Below are positions 60,378 through 64,000 of a DNA stretch of 64,000 nucleotides, piece after piece. Each line of letters opens with the position of its first letter. The stretch's first letter is position 1. Position numbers and translations under genes: made by a program. The DNA is from Siphonodentalium dalli (Eukaryota > Mollusca > Scaphopoda > Gadilida > Siphonodentaliidae). Where the stretch lies: NCBI GenBank assembly GCA_032622095.1, contig CP136062.1, positions 150,656,875-150,720,874 of the forward strand, read 5' to 3'. The notes under the pieces are model-generated. The model saw only the letters and a program-made list of their open reading frames with translations. It was not told the DNA's origin and searched no databases.

Positions 60378-60972
60378 TTCTTGATTTTAAACTTTCGACC
60401 GCTCGTCAACAATCTACGTTATTTGTCGATTTGTGAATTTCTCTTCCGGTAGAACATGACGTCATGGATACTATTTTAACAACATTTAGCCACACCTTCG
60501 GAATTTCCACACAGAGAGCACGTGACATGTTACTAGTTTCTTTGAGCTAAGTTTTGATTGGCGGTATTTACAAGGAATCCCGGGTTTGGGAAATGAAAAC
60601 TGAACGAAAGGTCGTCAGACCCACTATTTTTTATATGTGGGTATGTAGTTTACTCCACGCCAATGTGTTAGTTCATATACTACATGTATTATTATCATAT
60701 GTGCCAGGGCACGGTTTATGTCAAGTACGTTTATGTTTGTTTGAATACTTCCTGTTTTCATTTGGTAATAGAAAACCAGTTTCAATCTTTATTCAGTCTA
60801 CACTTTCTGTGAGAACAATTACCATAGTCGATCCCTACTGGCGTGGTGGCAGAGTTGACACAAAAACTCACGTTCACTCCGAAGAGACTGTTATAGGTGA
60901 CGCAGATAGTGTCCAAAGTGATTGAATTTCGATCCAAAGTGAAACCAAAAATTACCGTAAATACCACTCGCA
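60378..60972 (+). other. Leader (possible 5' LTR) of the Ty3/gypsy-like element
   Basis: The gag frame opens at 60973, so an LTR and primer-binding site should lie here. A tggtggcagagttgac stretch at 60844-60859 sits where a tRNA primer site could be, but the LTR borders cannot be fixed because the 3' LTR is outside the window. Confidence 0.3.
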
Positions 60973-63900
60973 ATGTCAACAAGAGCTCCAAAACAGTGGA
61001 GTCTTACAACAGAAGAGACCGTCAATTCGTTCGAGAGCTGGCGAAGTAATTTACAATATACCCTAACTCTTGACAAAAACTTTGCACATTTCCTACTGGA
61101 AGGAACAGTCTGGCTAAAAAAGTCCAAAGCTGCACCACTGCGTGGATTCACGAATGACCCTGATACTGATGAGCACCCTCTAGTTGCAGGACAGAAAGTT
61201 ACTCTACTCGAGTTGATGCTTGGCCAAATAGCAAACTTCTGTACAGTAATTGCAAGAAATACAATCATCAAGAATTCAACATCAATAGAATCGGTATGGC
61301 AAATGATCCGAGCACACTATGGCTTTCACACCACAGGCGCACATTTTATTGATCTGGATAATATTCACCTGGAATCAAAAGAACGCCCACAGGATTTATA
61401 CCAGCGCATTGTTGCCTTCGTCGAAGACAATCTCCTCAAGAAAGATGGAAGCATTACGCATAATGGAGAAAATTTGGATGAAGATGAAGATCTAACTCCT
61501 TCGCTGGAAAATTTCATCGTCTTGACATGGTTGCGACTAATTAACAAAGATCTGCCAAGACTAGTTAAACAACGATATGCTACTGAACTTAGAACCCGCT
61601 CACTAGCGTCCATCAAACCAGAGATTTCCATAGCACTTGATTCACTTCTAGATGAGCTCCAAACACAAGTTGATGCCAAAGTACTCAGGTCTGCTACAGC
61701 CGCCAACCAACCATTCAACTACAAGTCCTCCACATTCAGGAAAAGACCGTCTGATTCCAGTTATTCCACCCGTCAGAAACCAGGCACACAAAAGGCATGC
61801 CCTTTGTGCGTACAGGCTGGCCGTACTGACACTAATCACTTTCTCAGTGCATGCAAGCACCTACCAGAGAGTGACCGTAGATTCATGTCAAGAGCACGAC
61901 TAGTACATATTGATGAAGATGACTTCGATGTATACCAACAGAACCACGATATGCCTGATAATGTTGATGAAACACCAAACAACCAACAAAGTCATGTTTC
62001 GTCAATGCGTCGTGTACAGGTCAAGCGGTCTCCATATATCCAGACTTTCTACAAACATCACCCTCTCAACATTCTCATTGACTCCGGGGCGGAAACAAAT
62101 ATGATCCGAGCATCACTTGCAGAAAAACTTGATGTACCAATATCAAAATCCACACAAATGGCGTTCCAAGCTGATGGCAAATCACCACTGAATGTTATTG
62201 GAGAGACCAAATTTCAGCTCTGCCGTGATGAACACTCATTTATGTTGGAAGCCCTAGTTGTGGACAATCTAGATGGGGATATTCTCGCAGGTGTTCCATT
62301 CATGGACAAAAACGACATTTGTGTGCGACCAGCCCGACGCCAAGTATTGCTTGCAGATGGAACTATATATGAATATGGTGCCTCTACAGTGCCACCTGGT
62401 TCTAATCGCATTAGGCGCACACAATCTTACATTCTTCGTGGTCCCTCTCAGACAACAACTATATGGCCTGGTGACTTCATCGAACTTGAAATTCCTGATG
62501 ATATCGATGGTGATTCTATACTAGCTGTCGAACCACGTGTTACTTCTGCCCAGAAACAACTTCCCAGAACAGAAAATGAGTGGCCACTACCCTCTCTAAA
62601 CAGAGCAGTAGGACAGAAGCTTCGTATCATGAATGACACTCTGATTCCTCAAACACTAAAGCGACAAGAACACTTTTGTCAGATTCACCGGGCGTTTGAT
62701 GGTGATCAGGAGCCCAAATCATCTGACACATCTTCTGTTAAGTCTGTTCACACACCACTTCATTACAAACATTCGGACATAATTAGAGTGGATCCTGATC
62801 AAATTCTCCCACAACGTTACAGAGAAATGATTCGATCACTACATGCCGAATTCGACAATGTTTTTGATCCAAGGTATCCGGGCTACAATGGCGCTTTCGG
62901 CAAATTCGAGACTGTAGTAAACATAGGACCGACTCAACCCCCTCAAAGAAAAGGGCGCATTCCACAATATTCACGAGATAAATTGACCCAATTACAAGAT
63001 AAATTTGATGATTTGGAAACCCTCGGGGTATTTCAGCGACCAGAAGAAGCTGGAATCGTCGCAGAATATCTAAACCCATCATTTCTGATTAAAAAGCCCA
63101 ATGGTTCACACAGACTTGTAACAGCATTTGCAGACGTTGGTAGGTACAGTAAGCCCCAACCTGCACTTATGTCTGATGTCAACACTACTTTAAGAAACAT
63201 TGCCCAATGGAAGTTTCTGATTGTGTCAGATTTAACCAGTTCATTCTACCAGATTCCCCTGTCGAAAGAGTCGATGAAGTACTGTGGCGTAGCGACACCT
63301 TTCCGGGGAACACGAGTTTACGCAAGGACAGCTATGGGAATGCCAGGATCGGAAACGGCCTTGGAAGAGTTAATGAGCCGTGTACTGGGTGATCTACTCC
63401 GTGAAGGTGTTGTTGCCAAACTAGCTGACGATCTCTATTGTGGCGGCAACACCCCAGAAGAACTCATCAATAATTGGAAGCTTGTACTACAGGCCTTCAA
63501 CAAATGCGACCTGCGTCTATCAGCATCAAAGACCACTGTTGCTCCAAAATCAACATGCGTGCTAGGATGGATCTGGGAACAGGGAACAGTCACAGTGAGT
63601 CCCCATAGAGTAGCTGCCCTATCATCGTGTGAGCTACCGACAACAGTAAAAAATCTTCGCTCATTCATCGGAGCATTCAAAGTTCTGTCTCGTGTACTCA
63701 AGGACACTGCCCAGTTTCTAACACCACTTGAAGACCTTGTCGCAGGACGTGATTCACATGATAAACTTTCCTGGACAGATGACCTTCGCTCGGTATTTGT
63801 TAGTGCACAGAAACACTTAGGAGATACCAAGACGATAACTCTTCCGCGTGCCAGTGATACTGTGTGGATTGTGACAGACGGTGCCGTTAAAGATCGCGGT

Positions 63901-64000
63901 ATCGGATCGACAATGTATGTTGTGCGCGATCAGAAACCACTACTTGCAGGGTTTTTTAGTGCTAAGTTAAAAAAACACCAAGTAACATGGCTTCCGTGCG
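60973..64000 (+). mobile_element. Ty3/gypsy-like LTR retrotransposon gag-pro-pol, partial at the window edge
   Basis: One uninterrupted frame of 1009 codons from the first ATG after an in-frame TAA (60958), still open at the edge. In order: a gag-like helical region (residues 1-270), a zinc knuckle C-x2-C-x9-H-x4-C (276-294, longer than the usual retroviral spacing), an aspartic protease with IDSGAET (Asp370), a linker, then reverse transcriptase with motif A SDLTSSFYQIPL (Asp753), KLADDLYCGG (Asp819-Asp820) and the LGWIWEQG and LRSFIGAFKVLSRVL blocks, then RNase H starting IVTDGA (Asp969). Domain order and the RT tail fit Ty3/gypsy; integrase would follow outside. Odd points: LADD in place of the usual Y-x-DD, and gag and pol in one frame. 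The intact frame suggests recent insertion. Confidence 0.9.

Noticed and set aside
60844-60859. tggtggcagagttgac as a definite primer-binding site
   Set aside because: The LTR border cannot be checked without the 3' LTR, and the tRNA match could not be confirmed from sequence alone.
60891-62639. Minus-strand frames of 60-126 codons opposite the Ty3/gypsy-like polyprotein
   Set aside because: Shadows of the intact plus-strand frame.

Overview
The window is animal nuclear DNA. Genes are split by GT-AG introns, about half or more of the sequence is dispersed repeat, and there are BED/hAT and Ty3/gypsy elements. The CATG-rich simple sequence and the family with 'gccataactctg ... catattcgaactcgatctg' monomers and a GGAC-rich tail suggest a marine lophotrochozoan, probably a mollusc; this is an inference from repeat style, not a species call. 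No CRISPR array, operon or tRNA gene was recognised.

The one host gene that can be read with confidence is a purine nucleoside phosphorylase (PNP) on the minus strand. Five exons (22702-22530, 12165-12062, 10590-10415, 8608-8418, 4351-4149) join in frame with canonical GT-AG borders. A 20-nt first coding exon at 46255-46236 has the required phase and gives 288 residues in total, against 289 for human PNP. The introns carry almost every repeat in the first 46 kb. A second, unrecognised plus-strand open frame at 2503-2856 converges on the PNP 3' end.

The rest is a dense, nested population of DNA transposons and palindromes. Family A (11 copies) is a TA-flanked near-perfect palindrome. Family B (11 copies or pieces) is flanked by TTAA and carries two foldback hairpins. 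Family C (about 15 copies) has 8-bp hAT-type target duplications and also carries two foldbacks. Several other TTAA-flanked families (E, L, N and a 5.6-kb element) and hAT-type elements with intact 8-bp duplications (31014-31838, 44176-45117, 19308-20162) are present. An autonomous-type hAT element (5035-7845) lies in PNP intron 5. A retroposed poly(A) insert lies at 29299-30259, and an intact gag-pro-pol frame of a Ty3/gypsy-like element runs off the right edge (60973-64000).

Two themes stand out. First, mobile DNA and tandem duplication have hit PNP splice sites: a family-C element sits in the exon-2 donor, with the donor itself as its target duplication, and the acceptors of exons 2 and 4 are duplicated in tandem. 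Second, several inverted-repeat elements have filled with tandem arrays: a 45/48-bp minisatellite at 36.4-38.0 kb, a palindromic GCGCTTAAGCGC array at 47.8-49.1 kb, a strand-switching GAT/ATC array at 54.0-55.6 kb, and an amplified family-B spacer at 39.4-39.6 kb. The stretches 49.1-53.5 kb and 55.7-60.9 kb hold few recognisable features.
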